Source of the DNA: Saccoglossus kowalevskii
Taxonomy: Eukaryota > Hemichordata > Enteropneusta > Harrimaniidae
Direction: 5' to 3'
Assembly: GCF_000003605.2 (NCBI RefSeq)
Contig: NW_003155738.1
Span: forward strand, 535,127 to 578,180
DNA length: 43,054 bases
The notes beneath the pieces are model-generated. The model searched no databases and was not told the DNA's origin. It worked only from the letters and a program-made list of their open reading frames with translations. Made by a program: the position numbers and the translations under genes. Below, one piece after another: positions 9,690 through 21,029 of the stretch (position 1 is its first letter; the number at the start of each line of letters is the position of its first letter).

Positions 9690-10380
9690 ATTCACAAATA
9701 TGTATATTCAGACTCCAGACATCCTTGTTCATGAGTTATCATCTTACAAAGTAGGTAAATGCAAATACACAGCTCACTTAATGTTTACCAGCATTGATAT
9801 GTTATCCTTTCATATACCTACCTTTTATTCTGATCTGAAATGTTGAAATTCTTTAGATAAACGCCATAAGGTAAACACCGGCAATGTTTTCACTGTTCCT
9901 TGAGAACCTATTTATAATAATCCTATGGTTTTACACCCATTTAGAAATAAACCGTATGTCTTCGAACCTTTTGTTGATGCTGGCGTCACCAAAGTGGGTG
10001 ACTTGATCAAAGTGCGAGAAAGGGGTGGTTTCCGTCTCCGGTTTTAAAACAGCCGGAGATAGTCTTTTATCTGCCCCAACAATTACCATAACATTGATCT
10101 ATATAATTCCGATGATTTAAATATATCTCTGTTTAAGAAGATTTTTTTTATAATTTTATAAACATATGACTGTTTCACTCTATGCTCAACATCATACTGA
10201 TAAAATTGGTAGTGTGTGACGCGACATTTGAGTTTCGACAAGCGAGTTTAAGCCAAATTTCCAAATATCCAAACTAGAAGACGATCTTCAATGGAGAATT
10301 CTTCATGATGCCTACACTAAAGGTACGTATATCTTCAGTTCAAGATTAGAACAGCACGATAAATGCCTTGTTTGCGACAT
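9690..10380. other. Non-coding AT-rich stretch
   Basis: No gene or repeat recognised apart from a short GC hairpin (CTCCGG..CCGGAG near 10,036-10,058). Confidence 0.5.
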
Positions 10381-10382
10381 TC

Positions 10383-10510
10383 TGGACCGAGTTTGTACAA
10401 AAAAACATGTCGTATATAGGGCGCACATTAATTTTAATGACGTTATTTTTTTCTGATTTTGTTTTTACTTGCGAACTTTTTATGGCATGGGCGGCATTGG
10501 ATTTCTTTGG
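10383..10510 (+). repeat. Duplicated non-coding block, copy 2
   Basis: A shorter and more diverged copy of 9,455-9,680. The GGGCGCAC word and the ATGGCATGGGCGGCATTGG end are kept. Confidence 0.65.
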
Positions 10511-10871
10511 AAACTTTGTATCAGCCGTTGAATAATAATATTAATAATAAGAATCATATTAATACATAAGGGATCAGTAACATCGGTTGTAGATGGTCAG
10601 AGTGCAGCAGACACAGTCACATGATTTACTTATTATTTTATATGTTTATGTTCTGAAAATTATATTTGTATATTTTAAAAATATGTCCATTATATTTTAA
10701 TTAATATTTTACTCATTTGTTCTTGACTAGTTGCCAAGATTTACCTACGAATTGTATTAGTGTTAAATATGTAATCTTTGTCACTTTAGTTGTTTCAGCT
10801 AAACATCACTGAAATAACTAAAGTATATTTAAGTTCAGGATTATTTTACATTTTAATTGGTAGCTATATTA

Positions 10872-10983
10872 TAAGGTTATTACGAACATACCTCAAAGTA
10901 TGCACGAAGACAGTACAGCTGCAGTATCGACCGACGCGCAGCGGAGGTCGATGCAACAGGGTACTGTCTGAGTAATAACCTTA
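10872..10983. repeat. 112-bp hairpin / cruciform element
   Basis: Three nested inverted repeats share one centre. They are TAAGGTTATTAC (10,872-10,883) with its exact complement at 10,972-10,983, AGACAGTAC (10,908-10,916) with 10,961-10,969, and ATCGACC with GGTCGAT around a GC-rich loop. The left arm has about 24 extra bases between stems 1 and 2. It is probably a small foldback element. Confidence 0.75.
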
Positions 10984-11939
10984 CTATTATACATCTTTTC
11001 CTTTCAAGGATACATCATGGGAATGCCGAAATCCAAAATGTTTAGAACAGAATCAGCGAAATTCTTTGTATGGCGTCCGGTCAAACCCTGATGGCAGCCA
11101 TGTTTGTTTTATTATTAGAGGACGCTTACACGCGTCATCATTCCATAAAATAGCGCAAAATTACGGCACGATGTAACTTATGACGTTACGGTAACAGATG
11201 TATAATAATATAATATTAATCTGGCTTGGACTAATTTGGTTCGTGTGCCAACATTTCACATATGTATGAAAACAAGTTCAACATACTATTCACAGTACAT
11301 AAAGATTAATGTATTATTTAATATTTTTTGAAAATATGTCTGTTTGTTTACATTGATTACAGGGAAGCAAATCATGCCATGATCATGAAGAAACACCCTA
11401 ACTTGATTTACTAATATACATCACAATACTGTCATGTATATCTGCATACTATATTCATCGTCGATGGGTTGTCAGTCATATCACAGACCATACGTGTCAG
11501 GGCTAAGGTATCACAACAAAATGCACTGCTTCATGGTTGTGCAAGTGCAAGCGTAGACATGTTTTCTTCCTGTGGTTTGTTTAGGGGGAATCTATACATG
11601 ACGTTTAACCCCCCCCCCCCCCCAATCAGTGCGATCCGCTTTGACTGCCAGCACGTCTGAGGACTACTACATGTGATATTTAATATGAACAGGAGCCCCC
11701 TTAAAAATAATTTCTGTCAGTAGTTAGTTTTATAACAGCACGTACCAGCATGCTACTATTAGTCCAGATTGCTATAGAAATGGCGCCGGCAAGGGGGAGA
11801 TTAGAATGATTCTGTGATTGCACATTATTCAGCCTTAAGGCGGGCAGCTTTTTGAAAATGATTTTATAAAGTGTTTCGCCCGAGTAAAATGACTGTTTTT
11901 GGAGTGATTGCGTTTTCCTGGTGTTGCTAATATTATTAA
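10984..11939. other. Non-coding stretch with a C15 run
   Basis: A run of 15 C lies at 11,609-11,623. No coding frame is convincing and no repeat was recognised. Confidence 0.55.
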
Positions 11940-13220
11940 AATTCAAAATTTTAGGTGAAATATGAAGGTTGAAGTAGGTTGTTCAAGGCACAAATGCTCA
12001 AATTAAAACTAACTTCTTATAAAATATGGTGAAAAGACAGTTTTACATCAGGCTAGTTCTGTCAATCATAACTCGTTTTCAGGTGATTAATGTAATCGTC
12101 ACAATCCTACAATTGTGCTGAAAAAGGGGACACCTGCTTACCAGTATTGTGTTTGTGTAGTCTGATTATTATCAGGTTAGTGCACAGACAAGCTGTACCA
12201 CATAACGACTGTTGGCATGGCAAAAACAGCTTATGACTTAATATCAGAATGATGGTGACCAATATTTCGCGGCATCTTACTTTCGAGGCCGAGCAGTAGT
12301 CATTTGATACACAAAGTGCATATTCATCATTATGGGGATCAATTATGAGGATTTGTATTTAGTTGATCCAAAATTGAGTAGTACTGGTGAATCTAATATT
12401 TTTAACATACTTACCATCAATATCTCTGTATAAATCTAAGGCACTCGGTAATGCACTTAAGATGACAAGATGTACATGGGACAATATACATTTCACTGAA
12501 AATGGCATTGACTGACAATGACAGAATGCTTCTGTTATCATATTACTAGCTGTTCAATAATGACCAGACACATCAACTCGCCAACACTGGTTGTTTTGAC
12601 ATCATATACAAATTAACAAAACTGTCCTAACATTTTGCCGAAATATTGAAAGAAAGCTAAACATTACAAATTGATAATTATTAGATTCAGCTGGAAAGCA
12701 GGAAATCTTCATTTTCGGCTCCCTGCACCCCAATTTCTAATGTTTTACAGTTTTTACAGTTTACAAAATACATTTCGCAACTGAGTTTATGTTCAATAAT
12801 TCAACAATACCTGTCATGATTTGCTATTTTATGGGGCTCTCGAAAAAGCGAATTATAGTTGTTATGTCTGGCAGCCATACGTAAACTATTAGTTTTCTAT
12901 TAATTGATATTTTATGATAGACTTTTATTTTATTTTACTCGGCGCTTGTCCTGTGATACAATTCCTATGTTATTTTAGATTGTTCAAAACAATGTTTAAT
13001 ATGTGTACTTGTTTCGCTATTGTCTCCGTCGATGACATGACGACGGGATGTATTGAGGCTAATTCCTAGGTTTCTCGAATTCTCTGTGGAGAACGTTTTA
13101 ATTCAGTTTCAGTTAAAATTGATATCCAGGTTTCACAGGAAAGAATCGTATTTTCTTGCCACTGAGCCGTTTATGAACTTAATCAGATATTCAGATTATT
13201 GTCATAATGAGACCATAGGG
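11940..13220 (+). repeat. Segmental duplication block 1, copy 1
   Basis: Collinear with 17,013-17,890. Shared phrases include CTAGTTCTGTCAATCATA, ACAATCCTACAATTGT, TTTCGCGGCATCTTACT, CTAATATTTTTAACATACT, TTTAATATGTGTACT and TTGAGGCTAATT.CTAGGTTTC. Copy 1 is longer because of inserts (for example about 12,420-12,890). No open reading frame is shared, so the block looks non-coding. Confidence 0.85.
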
Positions 13221-14104
13221 TAAAAACTCATACATATAACGTATACAGATGACGTATAGCTTTAATGACTTGTAATCAAGATTTTAACCATTGGATTCCT
13301 GTTGAAAAATTCCATCTCTAATTGCTTACCTTACGGAACCAAAGATGTTGTTAATTTTGTTTCTAGTACCAAGGCCATGCAGGTAAATTACTTACAGAGG
13401 CATCTTTACGATGGTCACGTGAACTTCATATTCTTAGATTTTTTTCCTAAATAATGTTGCTCATTTGGCATACTTGTTGTAATGAATTTTGATTAACCCT
13501 TCTCAAATCTACCACCATTCTATATTCTATTTATGTGTTGGCACTGATGACAATGATAGCCAAGATACTGCACTCTAGACATTACACATTCAATTTGCAT
13601 TTTTCTGATGATTTGAATCTGCCAATTTACAAATTTGTCAAAGGCAGTGCATATAAATAAATCAGTGTTAATCATGCTTGGCGTAACACAATTTATACAG
13701 TATCATGCTCAATGATGTATCTTAAAAGGCACATACACAACTAGGAATTTTCTGCTCAAAATAAACCACTGTAAAAACAATGAATGCCCCGTTTGTGGCG
13801 ATCAAAATTCGCTTCAACATATTGGATTAAATACTCGTTTGGATCTCACTTTGGCGACGCACAGCGTTTTATGAGAAAAAGAAAGTCAAACTCTTTGTTA
13901 AAATTTGTAACACAGTTTAGTCGTATATTGAAGTATATGAATTGTTTGACAAACATAAACGAATAGTTCGGATATCTAGATATTCGTGAACTAGCCTTCT
14001 TTTTCGTCGTCTGCTTTGAGACTGGAACGTGGGATCGTAACATCTTCATCGCTCTTATTCTTTATTTTCGTTTTTCAACCAACACCTCACTACGTCACAA
14101 AAAG
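13221..14104. other. Non-coding stretch
   Basis: No protein-like frame or recognised repeat. Two overlapping ~60-codon frames near 13,784-14,049 on opposite strands have no family resemblance. Confidence 0.5.
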
Positions 14105-14666
14105 CGCGCATCATGAAACGAAGTAATAAAATAAAGAAGTACACACGCACCACAGGTGTCATTTTAAACAAACACTGTGATTGTGGCAACATTAATATCC
14201 GTTATAACCAGTATGGTCATGGTCACCATTACTTGGACAGGCAACAAATCCTGGTATTGTCTTAACAAACAAGTCATTATTTAAATGTTCAAGTATAAAA
14301 CTAACAACCAAAACCCTTTTTAACAATCCCATTTTCCATGAACTGTTTTTTCAACTTTGGTGGAGTGAATACAATCAGCGATTTAATAGACAGTGAAATG
14401 AAATCATCACTGTCGGATGCAGATTAGCATAGTGTTGCCAAAATTTGTTCAAAACTAATTTTAAACCCAAGTTTAAAATGTTTGCTTGATGCCTTATCTA
14501 TTACATGGAAACCCATGATGCACATTGTAATAAAGCACGATCATGTTCACATCTAACCTCATACTATAGTTTTGAAATAAACAGGCTGGTTTGTCCCTGG
14601 CGTGACATTTTCATTCAACGGATCTTCAATGGTGAGTCGTTCATGCAGCGCATACAACAGACCAGT
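14105..14666 (+). repeat. Segmental duplication block 3, copy 1 (cut by a LINE)
   Basis: Collinear with 36,685-37,445: TGTGGCAACATTAATAT, GGCAGGCAACAAAT, TTATTTAAATGTTCAA, TTTTTTCAACTTTG, AACAGGCTGGTTTGTCCCT and CAACGGATCTTCAATGG are shared in order. Similarity stops at 14,666, where the minus-strand LINE begins. Confidence 0.85.
14559..14666 (-). pseudogene. Unidentified coding fragment, copy 1
   Basis: The minus-strand frame includes GLLYALHERLTIEDPLNENV, then TPGTNQPVYF and an in-frame TGA. The 37.4-kb copy has the same peptide with mostly substitutions that leave the frame open, so this is probably true coding sequence, likely the 3' end of a gene. The upstream part is lost at the LINE junction. 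The family is not recognised. Confidence 0.5.
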
Positions 14667-16845
14667 GTCAATGTTCAGTGACATGCATTCTGCAAACTGA
14701 GGTTAATCCACTCCTTGATGTCTTCCTGCCATGTTCTTGTTGGCCTTCCTTGCGGTCTTTTACCTTCACATATGTCCTGGATGAGGTCTCTTGACATCTT
14801 TCCTCTGCGAACTTGGTGCCCAAAAAGGTCAATTTTATTTTTGTCACTGTCTGTATGTAAGGTTCTGGTTTTTGTTCGCTCGCTTGAAAGTGATTTGTGA
14901 CTCTAGTCCATACATATTTATTACTTCTTTTATCTTTCCATGTTATTCCCAGCAGCCTTCGATGGCATTTCGTTTCATGTCCGTTATTGTCCAACTTTCG
15001 CAGCCATGCATGAGAATACTTTTTACCATGGAGTTCAACAGCTTTATTTTCGTTTTCGTAATAAGTTTCCTCATCTTCCAAATTATTTCCAGTTTGGCTA
15101 AAGCACTGGTAGCCATTCCTATGCGTTGCTTGACTTCTATCTCATTTGTTCCATTCTCTGTAAAAGTTGAACCAAGGTATTTGAATTCTTTGACTTGTTC
15201 TAGCTGCTCTTCGTTTACGTGAACTGTAACATTTTCCTTTATGCTTTTTCCGCTGACCATTACTTTACTTTTTTCAGAAATGATCTCCATTCCATATTTT
15301 TGAGATGTTCTGTCCAATTTTCTTGTTATTTCCGCTAGTTCTTGGCTACTGATTGCCATAAGATCTATGTCATCAGCAAATCTCAAGTTATTGATGGTAA
15401 GTCCTGCACATTCAATAATGCATTCTAAAAACAGGTGGAATAGTGTTGGAGATAGAATACATCCTTGTCGCACGCCAACTGTGCTTTCAGACCAATCGCT
15501 ATAGCTGTTGCCAATCATAACTGTTGTTTTTGCACATCCGTATAATGTTTGTATCAGTTTTATCATTCCTTGGCGAAGGTTGTGTTTTTTCATTGTGTGC
15601 CACGAGGCTTCATGCCAAACGCTGTCAAAAACTTGTTTGAAGTCCATGGAGTTGTGAAGGACGGTTTTTCTGATGGTTTCTTTGGTTTTCACATATTAGT
15701 CTGAGGTTCAAGATCTGCTCTACAGTACTGTGGTCTTTCCTAAAGCCTGCTTGTGATTCGTCTAAGATGTTTACTACTTTAGGTCTTATTTGGTTAGAAA
15801 TGATGTTGAGTAAAATCTTGCTTGGATGACTGATCCACCTAATTGTTCTGTGGTCGCTGCATTTTTTGCTGATATCTTTTTATTTTTCTCTAATCTACAT
15901 GAATAATGTGGATGTCTTTCTTTTGTTTGTTCTTAACCAGTTGTTTAATATCTTGATAGAACTGTTCAATTGCATCATCATCGCTGCCTGTTGTCGGCGC
16001 ATAGACTTGGATGATCATCAAGTTTTGTGGTTTGCCTGTTAATCTGATTGATATTAATCTGCTGAACATAGGTGTGCATTCAATTACTGACTTTAATGTT
16101 TCCTTCTCTACTAATATTCCGACTCATTGAACATGCTTGTTTTCATCAACGATGTACCATATTTTGTGACCTTCGCAAGTTGTTGTCTCGCCAATTCCCG
16201 TCCAACGCATTTCTGAAATACCAACTTGGTATTTCAGAAATCTTGAAGATGTTACATTCAATGGTTGAGATGTCATTAACCAAAATGTCCAGCTTCTCTT
16301 TGTCTTTCAGCGATCGGACATTCCATGTACCAATACATATGTTGTTCTTAGCTATCAGGAGTCCTTTTTTTGGTTTCCAAAAAATAGCTAACTTTTCGCT
16401 GCCACCCCTGTGAGCGTCAACAGACAGTGTGGCCGTTTTTACCCTGGGCCCTGACTGATCCAGTATGGCTTTTTTTTATGTCATGTCATAGGTGGTTCTT
16501 TGGCAGGAAATACTGAGTGGTGGTGCCACTCTCATCTCCGTCATTGCGGTACCATGTTTATAATGATTGATGTCGCCTAAACGTTGTCTGCAGTGAAACT
16601 ACGAATCATCCACTTAGCCGTCGAGCTAGCCTGAAGCCATTGTAAAACCACAATGGAAAAATCATCTGTCCTCAGGAGCATCTAATACTCTGTTGCCGGT
16701 ATCTTCGCCGTTGCCTTGGTACGGGAGGCTTAGAGGGTGATATGTGTTGCCCAAGGACAACCCACAAGCTAGTGGACCCCACGATCACCTTACACCTTCT
16801 GTAGACGATGACAAGTCACCTGTCCCCGCCAATTAAAAACTGAAA
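14667..16845 (-). mobile_element. RTE/craniofacial-protein-2-like LINE, nearly full length, inactive
   Basis: Minus strand, reading down from about 16,845. There is a GC-richer 5' leader (16,440-16,845), then an apurinic-type endonuclease start with CIGTWNVRSLKDKEKLDIL (about 16,290-16,345). The rest of the endonuclease is broken by stops. The reverse transcriptase at 15,692-14,943 stays open for 249 codons with DFKQVFDSVWHEASW, GVRQGCILSPTLFHLFLECI and the catalytic FADDIDLMA (15,353-15,387). It then has KYLGST, SILMHGCESWT and, after a frameshift, HRRLLGITWKDKRSNKYVW and a GRKTSRS-type tail to about 14,690. This order is typical of LINEs annotated as endonuclease-reverse transcriptase or craniofacial development protein 2-like. 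RTE is my best clade guess. The 3' junction at 14,666/14,667 is defined by loss of similarity to 37.4 kb. Stops and frameshifts make it dead. Confidence 0.85.
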
Positions 16846-17010
16846 ATTAAAAATCACTACTACTGCCTATACACGCAGGGGTAGAACATTTGTTCGCGGA
16901 GATCCGTCATTACTTGGTAGTGGTCTTAGTTGGTCTATTATTGTTCTTTAACTGCTAAAATTTATACCTGCTAAAAGTTTGCTGCATTTTTTGCATTTTT
17001 TTTTCAGTGA
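16846..17010 (+). repeat. Short dispersed repeat R1, copy 1
   Basis: Begins AAAAATCACTACTACT and continues ACATTTGTTCGCGGAG.TCCGT, TGGTAGTGGT, CTTTAACTGCTA and TTTGCTGCATTTT. It matches 41,707-41,935 throughout and the first ~60 bases match 35,757-35,820. CACTACTAC and GGTAGTGGT are imperfect inverted repeats. It starts where the LINE 5' leader ends. Confidence 0.65.
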
Positions 17011-17012
17011 TC

Positions 17013-17890
17013 GCCAAAATTGTGTGAAATATGGAATTGAGAAATAAGTTGTTTAAGACACAAATAACCAAATTAAAACGAACATCCTACAAAAGATGGT
17101 GTAAAATTTCAGCAAAGCCGACAGAAAAACAGTATTACATCACGCTAGTTCTGTCAATCATATTGTATTCAGTTGATTACTGTATTCGCCAACACAATCC
17201 TACAATTGTACTAAAAATGGAACATCCGCTCACCAGTATTGTTTTGGTGTAGTCTTATTATTATCAGCTGTACCACGTAACGACTGTCAGACATAGAAAA
17301 AAATCCCATGAATATCGGAATTATGGTGATCAATTTTTCGCGGCATCTTACTCAAAAGATCGGGCAGCTTATTTGCTTTGCCAGTTTTTATTTTAGTTGA
17401 CTAATATTTTTAACATACTAACTGCTTTCCGGGCATATAATATAGTTGTTTTATATCTGGTCTCCATTGTTGTTGTATTTTGCTAGCTATAAAATATTTG
17501 GAAATGCGTGAAAATTACGTTCTCTGTGCCAGGTTCGGATAGTCTCTGTGTAAATATATTAACATTATGTTAAAATATTAGGTTTTTATTATTTGATAGA
17601 CTACTATCTTATTCAACTCGGTGATTGTCCTGTGAGATAATTAATATTTGATTTCATGTTGTTAAAAACAATATTTAATATGTGTACTAGTTGTGTTATT
17701 GTCTAAGACGGTGACATGAAGATGAGGTATGTTGAGGCTAATTTCTAGGTTTCTGGAATTGTTTTAATAACTTCGTGTGTATTTCAATAGGGAACAACCT
17801 CATTCTGTTTTAGTTATAATTTGTAGAAAGTTTTCACATGGAGGAATTTAATCAGGGTCTTCGATTTTCATAATGAGACCACATGGGTTA
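17013..17890 (+). repeat. Segmental duplication block 1, copy 2
   Basis: Shorter collinear partner of 11,940-13,220. The open frame at 17,031-17,252 has no counterpart in copy 1, which argues against coding. Confidence 0.85.
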
Positions 17891-17989
17891 AGACATTGGT
17901 GCAAGAAAATACGAAACAAATTTCCGGCTATTTGGCTGCGAATTCAATTTTTGTCTCCGCAACTAAGACGCATTATATACTTAAAGCCT

Positions 17990-18668
17990 GCGTGCGGTTA
18001 TGATATTTCCATATTTATTTGTTTGGGCTCCATAGATATCATCAAGTATTTTCTTGACAATATAAAGCAATTACCATGAGGTACAAATATTAATCTCATA
18101 CAGATTTGACTGTGTTCTCTTGTGTACTTGTCAGCTGTATTTTAGGGTACTTGTCAATTCTTTGTCAGGTATGTGTTTGAAGTAGAAATGTTATAATGCT
18201 AGGAACACTTTTCTATAAATTTATAATATGACATTCATCACGTTTAGTTGAATCGGCAAATTGTGTAATAGTGATATACTATGTCTTGTCAAATTTGGAA
18301 TTTGAATATTGTTTTCCGACGTTATTTACTATCTAACTCATCCATGGTTGCTGAATTATTAGATTATTGTCTAATCTAATATCATCTGTATATATTGGAC
18401 ACTGCACTCCATGTTAAAATTATGAACACTCAACACATCTTTAACTACTATAGAATTTGTTATGTAATCATAATGAGTCCATACTTTGGATACCCTTATT
18501 TCACCCGATGTCAATTCACAAGCTTAGGGTGACGTGTGGTTTGTATATAGTTATGTGTACTGCCAACGTAATTCAATGTTATCTGTCGCTCAATACTTGT
18601 ATTTAAATTGCCAATTCATAGCAAAATATGTTGAAATGGGTGTATCTTAGTTATTGAATTCACTTTAC
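17990..18668 (+). repeat. Segmental duplication block 2, copy 1 (5' flank of LamG gene B)
   Basis: Collinear with 34,830-35,620. Shared phrases include ATCATCAAGTATTTTCTTGA, AGATTTGACTGTGTTCTCTT, TATTTTAGGGTACTTG, CAATTCTTTGTCAGGTAT, GAGTCCATACTTTGGATAC and TCACCCGATGTC. It runs up to the ATG of the LamG copy B signal exon, so the block holds that gene's upstream region. No core promoter motif could be assigned. Confidence 0.85.
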
Positions 18669-19358
18669 ATGGGAACACTGACAGTTCTAGTTCTGCTTCT
18701 TGCTATTTATCACTCACATCACAGAAAATGTCAAATTGACTAACGCAAACGGTATGCAAGATACAGTTTGCAAACTAAAACAGTCATGAATATAACAAAC
18801 GCTACAGGTTACCGCTTAATTCACCTCCGAGCTAATGGACGTTATTGCGGCGCTTACGAATTCCGTGGTAACCCCAGCTCGTATTTACTTTTTCCAAACA
18901 ATGGTGCTTTTGACACTAAAAAGTCAATCACTATCATGGCGTGGGTTTGTCCGTATGGTAATGCGGGGCCTATCTTCTACTTCGATCCAAATATTACGAA
19001 TGGTGGTGTTCAAATGACGCAAGAAGCAAGTATTGTGGCACCAGGGGAGTTGTATGCACGTGTTAGATTTACTAAACGCAACGGAGCTGTAGTACCACCA
19101 TTAGACGTACATATACCAGCTTTGAATAAATGGTATCATTGGGCTGTTATGTACGATTTTGACAATGACACTGGGTATGCGTATTTGAATGGGAATTTGA
19201 TAACGACTGGAGTTTTTACCCCAGGAGAAATAGCAACTGAAGCCTATATGCCCAAGAATGGTTTAATGGTCTATTAACTTGTATACAAATTTACAATAGA
19301 ACATTGACTCAAGATGAAATCTTGTCAGCCGCGTTTCACTTTGAATGCGAATGTGCCG
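18669..19358 (+). pseudogene. LamG-domain secreted protein, copy B (damaged)
   Basis: ATG 18,669 opens MGTLTVLVLLLAIYHS, a good signal-peptide core, followed by a stop at 18,741 near a GTATGC donor (18,754). The LamG segment then runs from about 18,830: GAYEFRGNPSSYLLFPNNGA, IMAWVCPYGNAGPIFYFDP, GELYARVRFTKRNG, WYHWAVMYDFDNDTGYAYLN and FTPGEIATEA. A frameshift near 19,262 leads to IQIYNRTLTQDEI, the usual C-terminal LamG strand. The exon ends with two close cysteines and a GTAAGA donor (19,359). Compared with copy A, the first ~120 coding bases of the exon (AFWPLND..HAQ) and the intron end are missing. Intron sequence joins the mid-exon near 18,830. The LamG core is otherwise well preserved, so B decayed later than A, or an assembly error is involved. 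Secretion and an extracellular binding role are inferred from the signal peptide and domain. Confidence 0.75.
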
Positions 19359-19520
19359 GTAAGACACTATATCATTTTTATGACGCACTTTGAGATATTA
19401 TAATATCGAACGACTAATCATGGGAACAATTTAAAATCAACCATGCAAAATAAGTTCTAATGCATCCTGTCCACACTCTTTTATTGTAGTTGTGAAACAT
19501 GACCCTCACATAACTACTTT

Positions 19521-19570
19521 NNNNNNNNNNNNNNNNNNNNNNNNNNNNNNNNNNNNNNNNNNNNNNNNNN
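19521..19570. other. Assembly gap (50 N)
   Basis: Fifty N separate the LamG exon and the VWD exon. The true gap size is unknown and exons may be missing. Confidence 1.
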
Positions 19571-19863
19571 TCGATTATGTGGTCAGTACAAGGTTCAATT
19601 TATATACTGTTGGGCATATTAGTGTACAAGTCAGAACTTCCAGTTACTGATGATATCTGTGTTGGTAAACATGTACGTACAAAAAAATAGGAAGACTACC
19701 ATTACTGACACCGAATTTTGAAACATTTGTATTAATAAATTGTACATGCAAATATGACATGTTGGAAATATTATACAGTGTAGACTTTCCACAGCGAATA
19801 GAATTTCAAAATATGAAATCAGTTATTAATCACAGAATAACATATGATCCCCTTTTCTTTCAG

Positions 19864-20233
19864 AAGAGTGATGACAGTCTTGAAAAAATAAACATTGTAC
19901 ATGACGATGACATGGCAATATTGACTTTCAACGTGAAAGACACAACATTCAAGATATTCTGGACGGGAAGGAAACATGTTTTTAATATCGAATTCACTGG
20001 TGATTATTATCGCGGAAAGATGTGTGGTTTGCTTGGTAATGGTGACGGTGATGCCACAAATGACTTTCAGAAACCCAACGGTGTCATTGTAAAAAATGTT
20101 ACTGAGTTTGGAGAGAGCTGGAAAGTTCAAGGCAAACAGTAAGTATGAAAAACTGAATGAATCAGAATATCATGATGGACGATTGATGAATAGATTGATT
20201 GATCGAATATTTTTTTTATCTTGCAGATGTTAA
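19864..20233 (+). CDS. 3' exons of a von Willebrand type D (VWD) domain gene
   Basis: A good acceptor (CCTTTTCTTTCAG) precedes an exon at 19,864-20,138 that is open throughout and ends at a consensus donor GTAAGT. The peptide is the C-terminal half of a VWD domain: FNIEFTGDYYRGKMCGLLGN, then GDGDATNDFQKPNG and VTEFGESWKV. This carries the family's CGL.GN core, the acidic calcium-site-like segment and the closing FG.SW. A short last exon begins at 20,227 after TATCTTGCAG; joining the two gives the final Cys expected of VWD, followed directly by TAA (20,231-20,233). AATAAA signals occur at 20,280-20,285 and 20,366-20,371. Unlike the LamG exons this part shows no lesion. It is probably the end of the same gene as LamG copy B, giving a signal peptide-LamG-...-VWD secreted protein, but the gap prevents proof. 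Confidence 0.8.
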
Positions 20234-20279
20234 TGTACACTTACAGTCAACCGATGGTCAGTAGCCTCACTATATGAAT

Positions 20280-20285
20280 AATAAA
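20280..20285 (+). promoter_or_regulatory. Poly(A) signal AATAAA of the VWD gene
   Basis: Canonical AATAAA 47 bases after the stop codon; a second lies at 20,366-20,371. Which is used cannot be told. Confidence 0.55.
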
Positions 20286-20389
20286 GCTTAGTTTCGTCGA
20301 AAAGAATATTTAGTTAAAGTCACGGGTTTGGGTGTATACTATGTTTCTATTCTCTTTGTTGGTGCAATAAAGGGCTTGCAAAAGCGCAG

Positions 20390-21025
20390 AATGGTGTCTG
20401 TGCGTTTATTGGCATGTTATACTGATGTGCCACTTTTGAGGAGTAACTTTCCACTTGAATACAAGTTTAAAAAAAAATACAAAATAAGGTAACAAAAATG
20501 CATGACTCAGATCCGCTTGTGAAATTCCGTAAATTTTACTGCATTACCTTGAAAGAACACAAATCATAATCAAAGGAAAATATTTTGGCCAGATATGTGA
20601 CGAAAGTTATATATTTAGAGGTAAATGTATGAAAGCATTGAATCCGTTTGGTGACTCGGCAATACATATTCGTCTGAAGACAATTCTGAAATTAGCCTCT
20701 AAATGTTTATCATTTCCCCGAATTGGCAACTTGGCTCAGAGAACATATTGTTATTCTGTAATCAGCCAAATTAAACAATGCGTCGATGTGAGGACATATT
20801 ATACGATTTACACAAGGATAATCTTAATTTTATTTCATTGAATCATTCTGATAAATGTATTTACATTATGGCAAACAGCCACAATAATCATGTTGTTTGT
20901 GGGTATATATTAACTAATAATAGTAAACAAATTCAGTAATGTAGTACTAGTATGTTATTTGCCTTTTAAATAACATATTTTTTTCTGCAGTTTCTGAATA
21001 TCAAAGAATGACTCAATCTATGTAC
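20390..21025. other. Intergenic AT-rich stretch
   Basis: No supportable gene or repeat; the ~70-codon frame at 20,629-20,841 has no family resemblance. Confidence 0.5.
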
Positions 21026-21029
21026 TATT

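Noticed and set aside
10872-10983. microRNA precursor
   Set aside because: Stems are interrupted asymmetrically (24 versus 2 bases) and the loop itself forms a stem, unlike a typical pre-miRNA; a foldback element is more likely.
14791-15222. 143-codon + strand open frame rich in Phe, Ser and Cys
   Set aside because: Antisense shadow of the RTE-like reverse transcriptase, whose motifs are unambiguous on the minus strand.
16846-16960. tRNA-derived SINE (from GTTCG in R1)
   Set aside because: The A-box is not found and the B-box-like word does not fit GGTTCGAATCC; no RT tail.
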